Virus record (IMG/VR): IMGVR_UViG_3300042430_002694
Location: 124,001-188,000 of that record
Direction: 5' to 3' (one strand)
DNA: 64,000 bases
Origin: a virus
Shown here: piece after piece, positions 33,356-41,086 of the stretch
Layout of the letters: the number at the start of each line of letters is the position of its first letter
Numbering within the stretch: position 1 is the stretch's first letter
Made by a program: the position numbers and the translations under genes
The notes under the pieces: generated by a model
Databases searched by the model: none
What the model saw: only the letters and a program-made list of their open reading frames with translations
Told to the model about the DNA's origin: nothing

Positions 33356-34609
33356 TTATTTAGCGGCTGCTGCAGTTAAAGTAAGTTTCAATTCAAAGAA
33401 TTGAGCTTTTCCTCTAACGTTAGTAGTTGCATTTCCAGTTGAAACAGCAGTAGTCTTAGTAGTTTCTACAGCTTTAGGCTTAACTGCATTTTTTTCAATG
33501 TTTAGGTCAACGAAACGGTCAGCTGCATTTGCAGGTTGACCACTTGCACCGATTGACCATGCAACTTCGTATGCATCAAAACCTGGATGTCCTTTTGCTT
33601 TAAGTCCAGAGTTAAGAGCATTCATGAAAGCAACACCACGACGGTAAGCAAGATCTTGATTTTTAGTTGCATCATCCTTTGGAGTTACTGCACCAGTTCC
33701 GTCAGCCTTAGGCATTTGTTTACCGTTCCATTCAGTACTTGCACCAGAAGTTAAAGTAAATTTATCAGGGCGTGATCCTGCTGGGAATTTAGCTAAACAT
33801 AACTCTACTGCTTTTGCAACCTCAGCTTGAATAGCTGGAGTAACTTGGTCAGAACCAGCTGCGAATTCTGCAGCGAATTTGCCAGTAACTGCATCGGAAC
33901 CTCCAGTTTGAGCAACGTCTACTTTAAGATCCTTACCTGCAGCAAGGTCGCCAAGTAATTGTTGAGTGTACAAATATAGATTGTCAGCGTCTACTACTGG
34001 AGTAGTTGTAATATCTAGGTAACCGTCTTCTCCCATTCTTTGGCTCAAGATGAATTGACCTTGACCCATTTCAAATGCATTTTGGTTATATGCGTTAACA
34101 AATCCCAACAACATACCTGTACTAGAGGTTGCTTTACTCCAACGTGGATCAGTATCAATTTCCAGTGAATTAATCCCAATTCGACCCTGAGTCATGATTC
34201 TACCTGTACCGTCAGCTCCAGGATTGTAGTCCACCGTTGTTTTGCTGTAGGCAATTTTTGATTGACCTGCAATCAAACTATCAAGAGTAGCGGTAACTAC
34301 TTCGTCTAGGCTCTTACCGCCAAAGATTCCCAAGAAACCTTTTTTAGCCGTTTGGCCGTGTTTAGCAAGGCTTCCCAAAATTTCTTGATGAGCCTCTTTC
34401 TTTTTAATGTTTTGGATGTTAGACTTTGCAACCTCTTGCGTGAATAGTCTAAATTGTGCTCCAGCTTGACTTGCGATGTACTGATCGTATTTTGCCTCGT
34501 CAATGCTAAAGTCATCAGTACTGAGAGTAACTGAATCGATTGACCAGTTTTCGTTTATAGCGTTTAGGTTTTCGTTTAACCATTGGCTATAGCCTTTAAT
34601 TAAGTTCAT
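33356..34609 (-). CDS. Head-targeted protein with OmpA-like C-terminal region
   Basis: 417 residues, leader MNLIKGYSQWLNEN almost identical to that of the 539-residue protein. Residues about 245-350 (KFAAEFAAGSDQVTPAIQ, FTLTSGASTEWNG, NQDLAYRRGVAFMNALNSGL) follow an OmpA-like order. The front half differs from its neighbour, with FGGKSLDEVVTATLDSLIAG. Both genes have separate late promoters. It is likely abundant cargo, or a core component. Confidence 0.7.
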   Translation of the reverse strand: MNLIKGYSQWLNENLNAINENWSIDSVTLSTDDFSIDEAKYDQYIASQAGAQFRLFTQEVAKSNIQNIKKKEAHQEILGSLAKHGQTAKKGFLGIFGGKSLDEVVTATLDSLIAGQSKIAYSKTTVDYNPGADGTGRIMTQGRIGINSLEIDTDPRWSKATSSTGMLLGFVNAYNQNAFEMGQGQFILSQRMGEDGYLDITTTPVVDADNLYLYTQQLLGDLAAGKDLKVDVAQTGGSDAVTGKFAAEFAAGSDQVTPAIQAEVAKAVELCLAKFPAGSRPDKFTLTSGASTEWNGKQMPKADGTGAVTPKDDATKNQDLAYRRGVAFMNALNSGLKAKGHPGFDAYEVAWSIGASGQPANAADRFVDLNIEKNAVKPKAVETTKTTAVSTGNATTNVRGKAQFFELKLTLTAAAAK

Positions 34610-34631
34610 AGTATACTAAAATATTTTAAGT

Positions 34632-34639
34632 TATTTATC
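34632..34639 (-). promoter_or_regulatory. Late promoter box GATAAATA
   Basis: Minus-strand GATAAATA, 22 bases upstream of the start at 34609. Confidence 0.5.
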
Positions 34640-34874
34640 TTGAGCAGGTTCCCATTTTTTTATTACCTGAACAGCTTTCCGACTGATTAGGCGACCGTCT
34701 CACCGGTACATAATAGTCACGGGTCTTCCGCAGCTTCACAGAGGTCTCCACGTCGCGGCCCCGCCTAGGGGGTTTTTGCGGCGGTGCAGGCACGCCCAAT
34801 CTTTTTCAGGCCGGGCGACCAATTGCCGGGATTCTTTGGTACCTTAACCTTAAATCAAAAATAATTTGTTTAAC
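34640..34874. other. GC-rich non-coding segment
   Basis: Between the OmpA-like cargo gene and the H1-like gene lies sequence clearly richer in GC than its surroundings, centred on 34750-34820 with several C/G runs. I see no convincing frame on either strand. Possible structured RNA, regulatory site or acquired DNA. Confidence 0.5.
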
Positions 34875-35255
34875 ATGAGAAAATCAAAAGCAACCGCAGC
34901 TACCAAGGTATCTGCACCAGCGGTAAAGGCCGCAACTCCTTCAACAACAAAGACCGCAAAAACTGCGAAGTCTAAAAAATCTACTGGGTCTACTGTTTCA
35001 GCGGTAACCGTAACAGCTACCGTTTCAACGGGTCGTAATGCTGGCCGTAAAGGTATGAGTTACGCAAAGTTAACTCCAGCTCAAAAGTTAGAGGTAATCT
35101 CTGCTCGCAAACGTCGTGGAGATAACTCAATGGTAGCTACGAAATTAGGGGTAGACTCTAAATTGGTAAGCGCTGTCGTAACTGGCCGTAAGTCAGACAT
35201 GCGAGTTATGAATGCCCTATACAATACTGTACGTGGCCGTAAGGTAACTGCATAA
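34875..35255 (+). CDS. Histone-H1-like Lys/Ala/Thr-rich DNA-binding protein
   Basis: 126 residues from the ATG at 34875. Residues 1-60 are a Lys/Ala/Thr/Pro-rich disordered tail like bacterial H1 homologues (KTAKTAKSKKSTGSTVSA). Residues 65-126 look like a small helix-turn-helix (LTPAQKLEVISARKRRGDNS, KLGVDSKLVSAVVTGRKSD). It probably binds and compacts DNA or regulates late genes. It ends at a strong terminator. Confidence 0.72.
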   Translation: MRKSKATAATKVSAPAVKAATPSTTKTAKTAKSKKSTGSTVSAVTVTATVSTGRNAGRKGMSYAKLTPAQKLEVISARKRRGDNSMVATKLGVDSKLVSAVVTGRKSDMRVMNALYNTVRGRKVTA

Positions 35256-35277
35256 CACAACACTTAGCCCAAAACAA

Positions 35278-35309
35278 AGAAAGGGGATCCTCAGAAGGGA
35301 TCCCTTTTT
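35278..35309 (+). terminator. Rho-independent terminator
   Basis: Stem GGGATCC/GGATCCC around TCAGAAG, then five T. The loop is shared with the terminator at 48931. Confidence 0.85.
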
Positions 35310-35328
35310 GGGGTATATAGATAACTTC

Positions 35329-35421
35329 ATGAAAACGGTATATGTGTGGCTGGGGGTTACCCTGTGGTTCCTAGCTATTATAGTCTACTCCGGATTGAAG
35401 AGGATAGAACGTAGAGGTTAA
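35329..35421 (+). CDS. Single-helix membrane peptide
   Basis: 30 residues (VYVWLGVTLWFLAIIVYSG then KRIERR): one transmembrane helix plus a basic end. It starts shortly after the terminator and ends 2 bases before the converging gene. Small, so moderate confidence. Confidence 0.5.
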   Translation: MKTVYVWLGVTLWFLAIIVYSGLKRIERRG

Positions 35422-35423
35422 GG

Positions 35424-35855
35424 TTATCTTAAGAGATCCAGTCGGGGTACAGATCGCCCGCTGGGTACTTCCCGCCAGGTCTTGTCTCCCAATTCCCAAA
35501 TAAGATCTACATCGTGTTCTTTAGCTAGATTCATGATAAACCCGTCAACAAACTCAACATCTCCAGGCTCGTCGGCCTTGACCATGCGAATAAGTTCAGC
35601 CGGTGGATACTCGTACCAAGAGTCCTCACCGTCAGCATTGGGAGCCGGATAGGCCTCCATGAACCAACACTTCATAAAGGTTTCTAGATTACCGGAAAAA
35701 TCCTTTCGACCAATCTTTTCCCAGTCTACCCGGACTATCAGCACACGAAACCCAGGAATGGGAATCCCCAGCCTATGGAGTTCCATCTGATCGGTGTAAT
35801 TCTGAGCCGACTCAGTTAGCGCAAATCCATTGAAATCGGTAATATAATTCTGCAT
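35424..35855 (-). CDS. Head-targeted protein, unknown function
   Basis: 143 residues; MQNYITDFNGFALTES is a head-targeting leader ending LTE-S. The body has beta-rich FRVLIVRVDWEKIG and an acidic middle. A TATAAATA box stands exactly 5 bases before the ATG, so the mRNA is probably leaderless. Function unknown. Confidence 0.7.
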   Translation of the reverse strand: MQNYITDFNGFALTESAQNYTDQMELHRLGIPIPGFRVLIVRVDWEKIGRKDFSGNLETFMKCWFMEAYPAPNADGEDSWYEYPPAELIRMVKADEPGDVEFVDGFIMNLAKEHDVDLIWELGDKTWREVPSGRSVPRLDLLR

Positions 35856-35860
35856 GTGGT

Positions 35861-35868
35861 TATTTATA
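35861..35868 (-). promoter_or_regulatory. Late promoter box TATAAATA, leaderless
   Basis: A perfect T4-type TATAAATA on the minus strand, 5 bases from the ATG at 35855. Confidence 0.65.
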
Positions 35869-36078
35869 CAGCCCCTACCCGGGGGAGAATTTGCTCCAGG
35901 CAGAGAGTCTAGCTCGGGGAGAATTTCTAAAAAGCTATTAGGTAGACGAGGTTTCCTCGGGTAGTTTAGACCGGGAATCCGCAGATACCAAGGACCTCGA
36001 CGGAAATCGGCTGCATTGGCCAGAGCGCTATTCCCAGGCCGTGGAGAAATCAGAAGAAAGTAAAGTGCAGCACACCGC

Positions 36079-36177
36079 CTCCTGGAGTACTTTTTTTATG
36101 TCAGCAAGGTCACTCCTGGAGCACTTATTCAGCTGCCCGGTACCACTCCTGGAGTCACCTGGGTACTGCTCCTGGAG
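36079..36177. repeat. Four CTCCTGGAG repeats
   Basis: Exact CTCCTGGAG at 36079, 36113, 36146 and 36169 (spacing 34, 33 and 23 bases). Each is an inverted repeat CTCC-T-GGAG; two are followed by TCACCTGG. The arrangement is iteron-like. Confidence 0.7.
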
Positions 36178-36337
36178 TCACCTGGCCGGTGACCCTGGCC
36201 GGCTCCTGGGGGCTGTCCTGGCCGGTACTATTCAGCCGGTACTGGACCGGTCCGGCTACTGATCTGGTCCGGACTCCGGCAGATCTTAGCTAGTTCGGAT
36301 CCAGCTGGCCGGGTCTAGAGCAGGCTAGTCGTTATTC

Positions 36338-36400
36338 CGCCCGGCCAAAAGTTGTTAGACCCCGCCGAAAGTTGTTAAGCCCCGCCGAAAATTAGCAACT
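36338..36400. repeat. Three direct repeats of about 20 bases
   Basis: Successive units of the form CCCGCCGAAAGTTGTTAAG start near 36338, 36361 and 36381; the third is degenerate after GAAA. Confidence 0.7.
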
Positions 36401-36473
36401 ACCCGTCTTTCTGCTCTAGAGCTTAGAACTTTGGTCTACCGCTGTGTATAAGAAATATAATTACAGATTAGAG

Positions 36474-36785
36474 ATGAGTCAAGTTACAGAGTATTTAGTT
36501 GCGGAATTCCTAAGAATTCTAGACCGCAGCGGCCGGGACTGGCACCGTATCCAATGGGCAATACGCGGATTGGAAGCAGAGGTCCGGGCGTCAATCGCCC
36601 AGGACGATCCTTGGTCCGAGGAGTTAGAAGAGTATTTAGAGTCCAGAATCGTGGAAGCCCTGGTCCTCGCAAGAACCGAGGCAATAGGCTTAGAGGAGTT
36701 TGAATGGGCGCATGAAATAACGGCCAGGCTGGTAGAGCTTGGAATAGAACCTAAAAAAACCGAATCTGAATATGTACAATGCTAA
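36474..36785 (+). CDS. Unknown acidic helical protein
   Basis: 103 residues from the ATG at 36474 (an upstream GTG at 36444 is less likely). Contains VAEFLRILDRSGRDWHRIQW and a long acidic helix (WSEELEEYLESRIVEAL). Codon use is GC-richer than elsewhere. It overlaps the next gene by 14 bases. Unknown. Confidence 0.5.
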   Translation: MSQVTEYLVAEFLRILDRSGRDWHRIQWAIRGLEAEVRASIAQDDPWSEELEEYLESRIVEALVLARTEAIGLEEFEWAHEITARLVELGIEPKKTESEYVQC

Positions 36786-36969
36786 CCGACCGGATGTTAT
36801 AGACCAAGAGATAATTCTCGAGCTTAACGGGCCGGGTCTAATTGACTGGACCGGAATACAGGCCAGACTCCTGGACAAGAAGATAAATGTAGAACGCGGA
36901 CTTCTGCATAGACGTTGCAAAGAGCTGTTACGCTCTAGAGCCAGGGAACCTTGGCTATGGAGAGAGTAA
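36772..36969 (+). CDS. Small basic protein, possible paralogue of its neighbour
   Basis: 65 residues (DWTGIQARLLDKKINVERGL, LLRSRAREPWLWRE). DWTGIQARLL parallels DWHRIQWAIR of the preceding protein, so the pair may be related. GC-rich codons. Unknown. Confidence 0.45.
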   Translation: MYNANRPDVIDQEIILELNGPGLIDWTGIQARLLDKKINVERGLLHRRCKELLRSRAREPWLWRE

Positions 36970-37006
36970 GATATAATATTATTAAACAAAAATAACCCAT
37001 AGGATT

Positions 37007-37225
37007 ATGAATTCAAAAAGAACAGAACAGATTGCAACTATACTTGGAGCTCTAGCGATTGGCTTGCTGGCTTCTATCGTTGTTGCTTTTCCAGTAAAAT
37101 GGTTGTGGAACTGGTTGGTACCCGAAATTTTTGGTGCTAAACCAATTAGCGCAGTGCAGGCTTGGGGTCTAGTATTCCTTGCCCATCTTATTTTTCCAAA
37201 GACCAAGTTAGAGTCTAAGAAATAA
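37007..37225 (+). CDS. Small membrane protein
   Basis: 72 residues with helices at about 9-29 (IATILGALAIGLLASIVVAF) and 48-62 (AVQAWGLVFLAHLIF). The AT-rich base composition of the phage resumes here. A TATAAT-like box (ATATAATATT) lies about 30 bases upstream. Unknown. Confidence 0.6.
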   Translation: MNSKRTEQIATILGALAIGLLASIVVAFPVKWLWNWLVPEIFGAKPISAVQAWGLVFLAHLIFPKTKLESKK

Positions 37226-37248
37226 GAGTAAATCTTTTTAAAAAATAA

Positions 37249-37282
37249 TAGACCCTGGATTTTTTAGATTCAGGGTTTTTTA
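37249..37282. terminator. Bidirectional terminator
   Basis: Stem ACCCTG/CAGGGT with loop GATTTTTTAGATT and T-run. The loop sequence resembles that of the terminator-promoter hybrids at 41022, 41269 and 45869. Confidence 0.75.
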
Positions 37283-37881
37283 TTTAGGGTCTGCTCGCTT
37301 GAAGCCTGCACAGTTAAGCATTTACCCAATGTATTAGATGTTATTGGACCGTAGTGCATAATGCCAATCGCTAGCGCTGAAGTCGAAGACGGCTTGGCCG
37401 GAACCAGATAAGCAATCACTCCGCCGGTAGTCATTTCCCAAGTAAAACCAAAATTAGAGTTTGGGTTCCATGCGGTTGAGGTTGAAATCCTAAAAATTCC
37501 AACCTCTACTCCAGCTCCAGCCGGTATGGTGGGCGCGGTCTCGTTGGTAAAGATATTAGTTGCGGAAGAGAAATTTAACTTTCGCTGGCCTGAAATATAG
37601 GGCAAGTTAGCAGTTACTCTAGGCCAGCCCAACCAGGACCGGTCAATATTATTATTCAGTGCTTTCCATGTTATAGTTCCAGTTGTTATCTTTGGGGAAT
37701 GAACTCCTCGAATAATCAACGCGTTAAATTTAACGGTTGTCGTATTGGTATTTGTTAATCTAATCAGGAAGTCTGCCGTGTTTTCAGTTGAGGCTAACCA
37801 TTCCATGTCTAGTCTGATTGAGACGGTTGGCGCGATGCTAGTTAACTCTTGTAATCTTTGGGTCTTTTTGTCTATACTCAT
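37270..37881 (-). CDS. Putative beta-rich virion protein
   Basis: 203 residues rich in Thr, Asn, Ser and Ile with alternating hydrophobics (FLIRLTNTNTTTVKFNALII, AGVEVGIFRISTSTAW), typical of fibre or decoration proteins. No leader, no family recognised. No perfect late box is visible upstream. Confidence 0.5.
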   Translation of the reverse strand: MSIDKKTQRLQELTSIAPTVSIRLDMEWLASTENTADFLIRLTNTNTTTVKFNALIIRGVHSPKITTGTITWKALNNNIDRSWLGWPRVTANLPYISGQRKLNFSSATNIFTNETAPTIPAGAGVEVGIFRISTSTAWNPNSNFGFTWEMTTGGVIAYLVPAKPSSTSALAIGIMHYGPITSNTLGKCLTVQASSEQTLNKKP

Positions 37882-37980
37882 TGTTTTTATTATTTTTTAA
37901 ATTTGAGCTAGACGTTTCAACAACGGTTATACTTTTATATATTACCGGTTAATAACTCTACTGAAAATAATTCACAAAAA

Positions 37981-38013
37981 GTTTTTGGGTCTCAAAGATT
38001 AGTATTATATTTA
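37981..38013 (+). promoter_or_regulatory. Middle-type promoter module
   Basis: GTTTTTGGGTCTCAAAGATT, then TATATTTA at 38006-38013, 27 bases before the ATG at 38041. A GTTAATAAC box lies upstream at 37948-37956. First of the module series in 37.9-46.1 kb. Confidence 0.65.
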
Positions 38014-38040
38014 CAGTATAACCAATTAAACTACAGTACT

Positions 38041-38268
38041 ATGGGCAATGAAGTAATCGCAAAAGACAAGCAGGACTGGTGGAGACTTGTAAGACAGGAT
38101 CTAGCCCAGTGGAATCTAAAAAACCACAATGAAGATAACCTAAGTATTCAAGATTGGATAGGCGAGGTGGGTCCGAAGATCCACGGAGGTATTGCGTTTA
38201 GAGACAGATACGGAGATTGGGATGTATCCCTTTCGGACCATGATGAAGATGAAGAAGACTCTTGGTAA
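38041..38268 (+). CDS. Small unknown protein
   Basis: 75 residues, Trp- and Asp-rich, with an acidic end (SLSDHDEDEEDSW). Own promoter module. Unknown. Confidence 0.6.
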   Translation: MGNEVIAKDKQDWWRLVRQDLAQWNLKNHNEDNLSIQDWIGEVGPKIHGGIAFRDRYGDWDVSLSDHDEDEEDSW

Positions 38269-38302
38269 TTGTTAATAACTTCTGAAAAATAAATCACAAA
38301 AA

Positions 38303-38335
38303 GTTTTTTAGTCTCAAAAGTTCTTGTTATATTTA
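38303..38335 (+). promoter_or_regulatory. Middle-type promoter module
   Basis: GTTTTTTAGTCTCAAAAGTT, then TATATTTA at 38328-38335. GTTAATAAC lies upstream near 38271. Confidence 0.7.
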
Positions 38336-38369
38336 CTTTATAAATCAAACCAATTAAAAACAAAACATT

Positions 38370-38510
38370 ATGAAAAAGGGAATTATCTTAGAAGGAGTTA
38401 TGATGGTATGGGCGTTCACGCTAATGGCAATGGTCGTAGTAGGAATTGGATACGCAGCATTTAATGTCTTAACTGGAAACGTACACGGAACTGCAAGTTT
38501 TGAATTTTAA
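38370..38510 (+). CDS. Single-helix membrane peptide
   Basis: 46 residues (VWAFTLMAMVVVGIGYAAF), one strong transmembrane helix and a short outer tail. Directly behind a promoter module. Unknown. Confidence 0.55.
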   Translation: MKKGIILEGVMMVWAFTLMAMVVVGIGYAAFNVLTGNVHGTASFEF

Positions 38511-38528
38511 CCCGTAAAATCTAGCGAC

Positions 38529-38705
38529 ATGACAGACAGACAAAAAGCAGTAGCCAGCCTTGAAAATCTTAGAGCACAAGGAATTCAAGAATCAGCGATA
38601 CTCGATTTCATTATTAACGATTACCTAACCGGTTCAGAAGCAAGAGCCACGTTAGTAGCAGCAGAGTTAGAGTTACTTCCATTTACTGGATTCGAAGAAG
38701 ATTAA
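38529..38705 (+). CDS. Small acidic helical protein
   Basis: 58 residues (MTDRQKAVASLENLRAQGIQ to LELLPFTGFEED). Follows the membrane peptide by 18 bases and ends before a terminator. Unknown. Confidence 0.55.
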   Translation: MTDRQKAVASLENLRAQGIQESAILDFIINDYLTGSEARATLVAAELELLPFTGFEED

Positions 38706-38728
38706 CCATTACTGAAGAACTGATGTAC

Positions 38729-38757
38729 TGGGCCGAGAGATCGGCCCTTTCTTTTTT
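38729..38757 (+). terminator. Rho-independent terminator
   Basis: Stem GGGCCGA/TCGGCCC with loop GAGA, then TTTC and a T-run. Confidence 0.85.
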
Positions 38758-38773
38758 TGGTAAGATATACTTT

Positions 38774-39721
38774 ATGAAGAAGATAGATTCAAAGAATATA
38801 GTTAGAACAGTTGCTGATAACCGCGAAAGCTTTAACCGGTATTTGCAGGAAATCCGCCGGACTCCGGTTCTCTCGAGCGAGGAAGAGATAGCATTGTTTA
38901 GGCGGTTTAAAGCTGGAGACCCGACCGCGGAACAGCGGATTATAAAAGCGAATCTGCTTTTTGTAATTACGGTTGCCAAACAGTATTCAAGCCTAGTCAA
39001 CAAGACCAGCCTAACACTGGAAGATCTGGTTTCTGAAGGTAATCTTGGTCTGGTCAAGGCGGTTCACAGGTTCGAGCCGGACCGTGGGTTTAAGTTTATA
39101 TCATACGCGGTTTTTTGGATTAAACAAGCAATACTAGATTGTCTTCAACATAATGTCAAGACGGTTCGTGTTCCAAACTCTGCCCAACTAATTGTAACTC
39201 GGGCTCTAAAAGCGGCGGAGCAGGTTGAGCACAAGACCGAGCGTAGCGCAACGTTTGAAGAAATAGCAGATATCGTAGCGGCGGATCCAGCAATGTCAGA
39301 TACCAAGGTAACTGCGTCTAGAATAGCTGAGGTCTTAACCGCAACAAGTTGGGAAAAGAGTCTTAATCAAAAGATAGACCCGGACTCGAACGAAGAATTT
39401 ATAGACAGCCTTGCTTCAAGTATATCAACTGATTCAGATCTGCTTGGTCTCGAGAAAGAGTCTGTGGTTGAAGCAATGCTCAAAACCTTGAAAGGAGATA
39501 ATCGCTTGTTTATAGTAAAGCATTACGGTCTCGATGGATACCAACCGACTCCAATAAAGACAATAGCGGAAGAATTCGATTGCAGTGTCGAGACGGTTAG
39601 ACAACGGATTAAATTATCTTTTAAATTATTAAAGAAGAATCAAAAAGATAAGTTAAGATATTTTAATCCTAATTTCCGAGAGTCAGCCATTGCATATACC
39701 CCGTTTGGCAGCGGTTGGTAA
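38774..39721 (+). CDS. RNA polymerase sigma factor (sigma-70, RpoD-like)
   Basis: 315 residues. Region 2: ANLLFVITVAKQYSSL, LEDLVSEGNLGLVKAVHRF, FKFISYAVFWIKQAI. A region-3-like segment follows (FEEIADIVAADPAMS). Region 4: LFIVKHYGLDGYQPTPIKTI, AEEFDCSVETVRQRIK. There is no large region 1, as in group 2-4 factors. I use the ATG at 38774, just after the terminator. It probably directs host polymerase to one phage promoter class. Confidence 0.92.
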   Translation: MKKIDSKNIVRTVADNRESFNRYLQEIRRTPVLSSEEEIALFRRFKAGDPTAEQRIIKANLLFVITVAKQYSSLVNKTSLTLEDLVSEGNLGLVKAVHRFEPDRGFKFISYAVFWIKQAILDCLQHNVKTVRVPNSAQLIVTRALKAAEQVEHKTERSATFEEIADIVAADPAMSDTKVTASRIAEVLTATSWEKSLNQKIDPDSNEEFIDSLASSISTDSDLLGLEKESVVEAMLKTLKGDNRLFIVKHYGLDGYQPTPIKTIAEEFDCSVETVRQRIKLSFKLLKKNQKDKLRYFNPNFRESAIAYTPFGSGW

Positions 39722-39747
39722 ATTGTTAATAACTCTAGGATAAAATA

Positions 39748-39779
39748 TTTTCTAGTATCAAAGATTATTATTATATTTG
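39748..39779 (+). promoter_or_regulatory. Middle-type promoter module
   Basis: TTTTCTAGTATCAAAGATTA, then TATATTTG at 39772-39779; GTTAATAAC at 39724-39732. Confidence 0.65.
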
Positions 39780-39805
39780 TATTATAACAACTAAAACCAG
39801 AAACC

Positions 39806-39976
39806 ATGCAAAAATTCTTAGCTAAATTATTCTTTGGAGAACCACAAGGAGAAACAATTGATTTAACGTACGGAACTCTACGCGTTGCGCGCACAGTCGA
39901 GCCGGACGAGAAATTAGGATTCAACGAGTTTTGGACCAGCGTCTATGCGGAAAACAAAAGATTAAACGGATACTAA
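39806..39976 (+). CDS. Small unknown protein
   Basis: 56 residues (QKFLAKLFFGEPQGETIDL, EFWTSVYAENKRLNGY). Single gene between promoter module and terminator. Unknown. Confidence 0.55.
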   Translation: MQKFLAKLFFGEPQGETIDLTYGTLRVARTVEPDEKLGFNEFWTSVYAENKRLNGY

Positions 39977-40000
39977 GCTATCCGAATCTCTTTCTCTAGA

Positions 40001-40027
40001 AGCCGGGTCCAATGGGTCCGGCTTTTT
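40001..40027 (+). terminator. Rho-independent terminator
   Basis: Stem AGCCGG/CCGGCT with internal GTCC/GGGT pairing, then five T that run into a TATAAT promoter for the next gene. Confidence 0.75.
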
Positions 40028-40067
40028 AGTATAATAATTATATAACAAACGGAAGGAGAAACAGACC

Positions 40068-40346
40068 ATGCAAAATATAAGCTCAGATAAAACAAAGATC
40101 TTATTGGATTTAACCGATCTAGCACAGAGCTTGATTATCGGCGGTCTAAAAAAACAAGAACCTGAATTATTGGTAATCGGCAAGACTCTACTCGCAGCAA
40201 TTGGTGCAGTAGAAACGGAAGAAGGAATTCAGCTTTTGGAATCTATGATTAAAGAATATTCTGCTCGAGCAAACGAGCCGGTGCAGAAGAAAGAAGAAGA
40301 CTCGTTAAGCTCAATGCTTGCTGGTCTTGGAATAAGTCTTAACTAA
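40068..40346 (+). CDS. Small helical protein
   Basis: 92 residues, helical (ILLDLTDLAQSLIIGGLKKQ). Its start region resembles the 89-residue protein at 44333 (TKILLDLIHLRQ). It follows a TATAATAA promoter and has an unusual purine-rich leader, GGAAGGAGAAACAGACC, one of the few Shine-Dalgarno-like sites in the window. Unknown. Confidence 0.65.
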   Translation: MQNISSDKTKILLDLTDLAQSLIIGGLKKQEPELLVIGKTLLAAIGAVETEEGIQLLESMIKEYSARANEPVQKKEEDSLSSMLAGLGISLN

Positions 40347-40351
40347 GACAA

Positions 40352-40459
40352 GGAGAGAATCCTCGTTGGAACGAGGTATTTGACAAAAGTGAGGACGAAA
40401 CGCTGTACGTCAAACAGTTGCTTGAGTTCGTCCATCCGGTTCGAATCCGGATCTCTCCA
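40352..40459 (+). ncRNA. tRNA-like RNA with long internal arm
   Basis: Acceptor GGAGAGA (40352-40358) pairs with TCTCTCC (40452-40458); the T-arm TCCGG-TTCGAAT-CCGGA is canonical; a D-arm-like hairpin CCTCG/CGAGG follows the acceptor. The middle is about 58 bases: GGACGAA/TTCGTCC encloses a CTGT/ACAG hairpin with a 7-base loop ACGTCAA. TTTGAC/GTCAAA could instead form a pseudoknot. It is longer (108 nt) than a normal tRNA, lacks U33 and encodes no CCA. Either an intron-bearing tRNA or a tRNA mimic. Confidence 0.6.
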
Positions 40460-40493
40460 CAACAACTATTGGTTTGGTTGATTGATACCTCAT

Positions 40494-40518
40494 TGGAATC
40501 TTAAGATAAGATTCCTTT
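40494..40518 (+). terminator. Probable terminator behind the tRNA-like RNA
   Basis: Stem GGAATCTT/AAGATTCC with loop AAGAT, short T-run. Confidence 0.6.
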
Positions 40519-40549
40519 GTGGGTTAAAGAGAAAATATTTAAAAATAAA

Positions 40550-40581
40550 TTTTTTAGTGTCAAGTATTCTTTTTATATTTG
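40550..40581 (+). promoter_or_regulatory. Middle-type promoter module
   Basis: TTTTTTAGTGTCAAGTATTC, then TATATTTG at 40574-40581. Confidence 0.7.
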
Positions 40582-40623
40582 TACTGTATAATAATATTAA
40601 TTAACTTTAAAACCAAAAAAGAA

Positions 40624-41001
40624 ATGGAAATTAAATTAAATCAAAAAGAAGCAGAAGAATTTTTTCATACTGCTCTTTGCAACGGGCTAGGCTATATGTC
40701 AGGCTATGGATTAGATCTTACTTTCGAGAAGGCGGATTACGAAGAAGCGCGCAAGAAATTGGAATCTCCTTGTTACGAAGATGTCTTGTTACAGATTTTA
40801 CGAGACGGAAAAGGTCTAACTATGGTAGACGAAGAATGCGAAGGAGAATATACGCGAACGATTACGTTAGCTGATGTCCATGCTCGAGTGGATAAAACTC
40901 CATTGAGATTCTTGTTGCAAATGGTTGAAGAAAACGACGATGCGGAAACGGCGGACGTAATTATTCAAACCGTATTTTACGAAGACATTATCTTTGGATA
41001 A
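40624..41001 (+). CDS. Unknown acidic protein
   Basis: 125 residues from the ATG at 40624, which fits the promoter 42 bases upstream. Starts MEIKLNQKEAEEFFHTALC; acidic and helical, with a Cys pair in DEECEGEYTR context. Unknown. Confidence 0.6.
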   Translation: MEIKLNQKEAEEFFHTALCNGLGYMSGYGLDLTFEKADYEEARKKLESPCYEDVLLQILRDGKGLTMVDEECEGEYTRTITLADVHARVDKTPLRFLLQMVEENDDAETADVIIQTVFYEDIIFG

Positions 41002-41021
41002 AACTTTTTTGAAAATAAATG

Positions 41022-41061
41022 AGCCGAGATTTTTTAGTCTCGGCTTTTTTTGTTATATTTG
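41022..41061 (+). promoter_or_regulatory. Combined terminator and middle promoter
   Basis: Hairpin GCCGAGA/GTCTCGGC is followed by seven T, a full terminator. The loop and 3' stem (TTTTTTAGTCTC) are the upstream box of the promoter module, and TATATTTG follows at 41054-41061. One sequence ends one gene and starts the next. Confidence 0.75.
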
Positions 41062-41086
41062 TATTAACCAATTAAAACAAGAAAAT

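Larger units (their letters stand above)
35869..36473. other. GC-rich, repeat-bearing non-coding region
   Basis: About 600 bases with no convincing gene. It is GC-rich against an AT-rich genome and packed with CCGG, GGCC and CTAG tetramers. It holds the CTCCTGGAG cluster (36079-36177), many CTGGCCGG/CCGGTAC variants (36180-36320) and three direct repeats (36338-36400). It could be a replication origin, packaging site or recombination hot spot. Confidence 0.55.

Noticed and set aside
36041-36262. 73-residue frame across the CTCCTGGAG cluster
   Set aside because: Its sequence follows the DNA repeats and has no domain-like character; the region is better read as non-coding.
35869-36473. CRISPR array
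   Set aside because: The repeats are short (9-20 bases), irregularly spaced and differ in sequence; there are no equal spacers and no cas genes.
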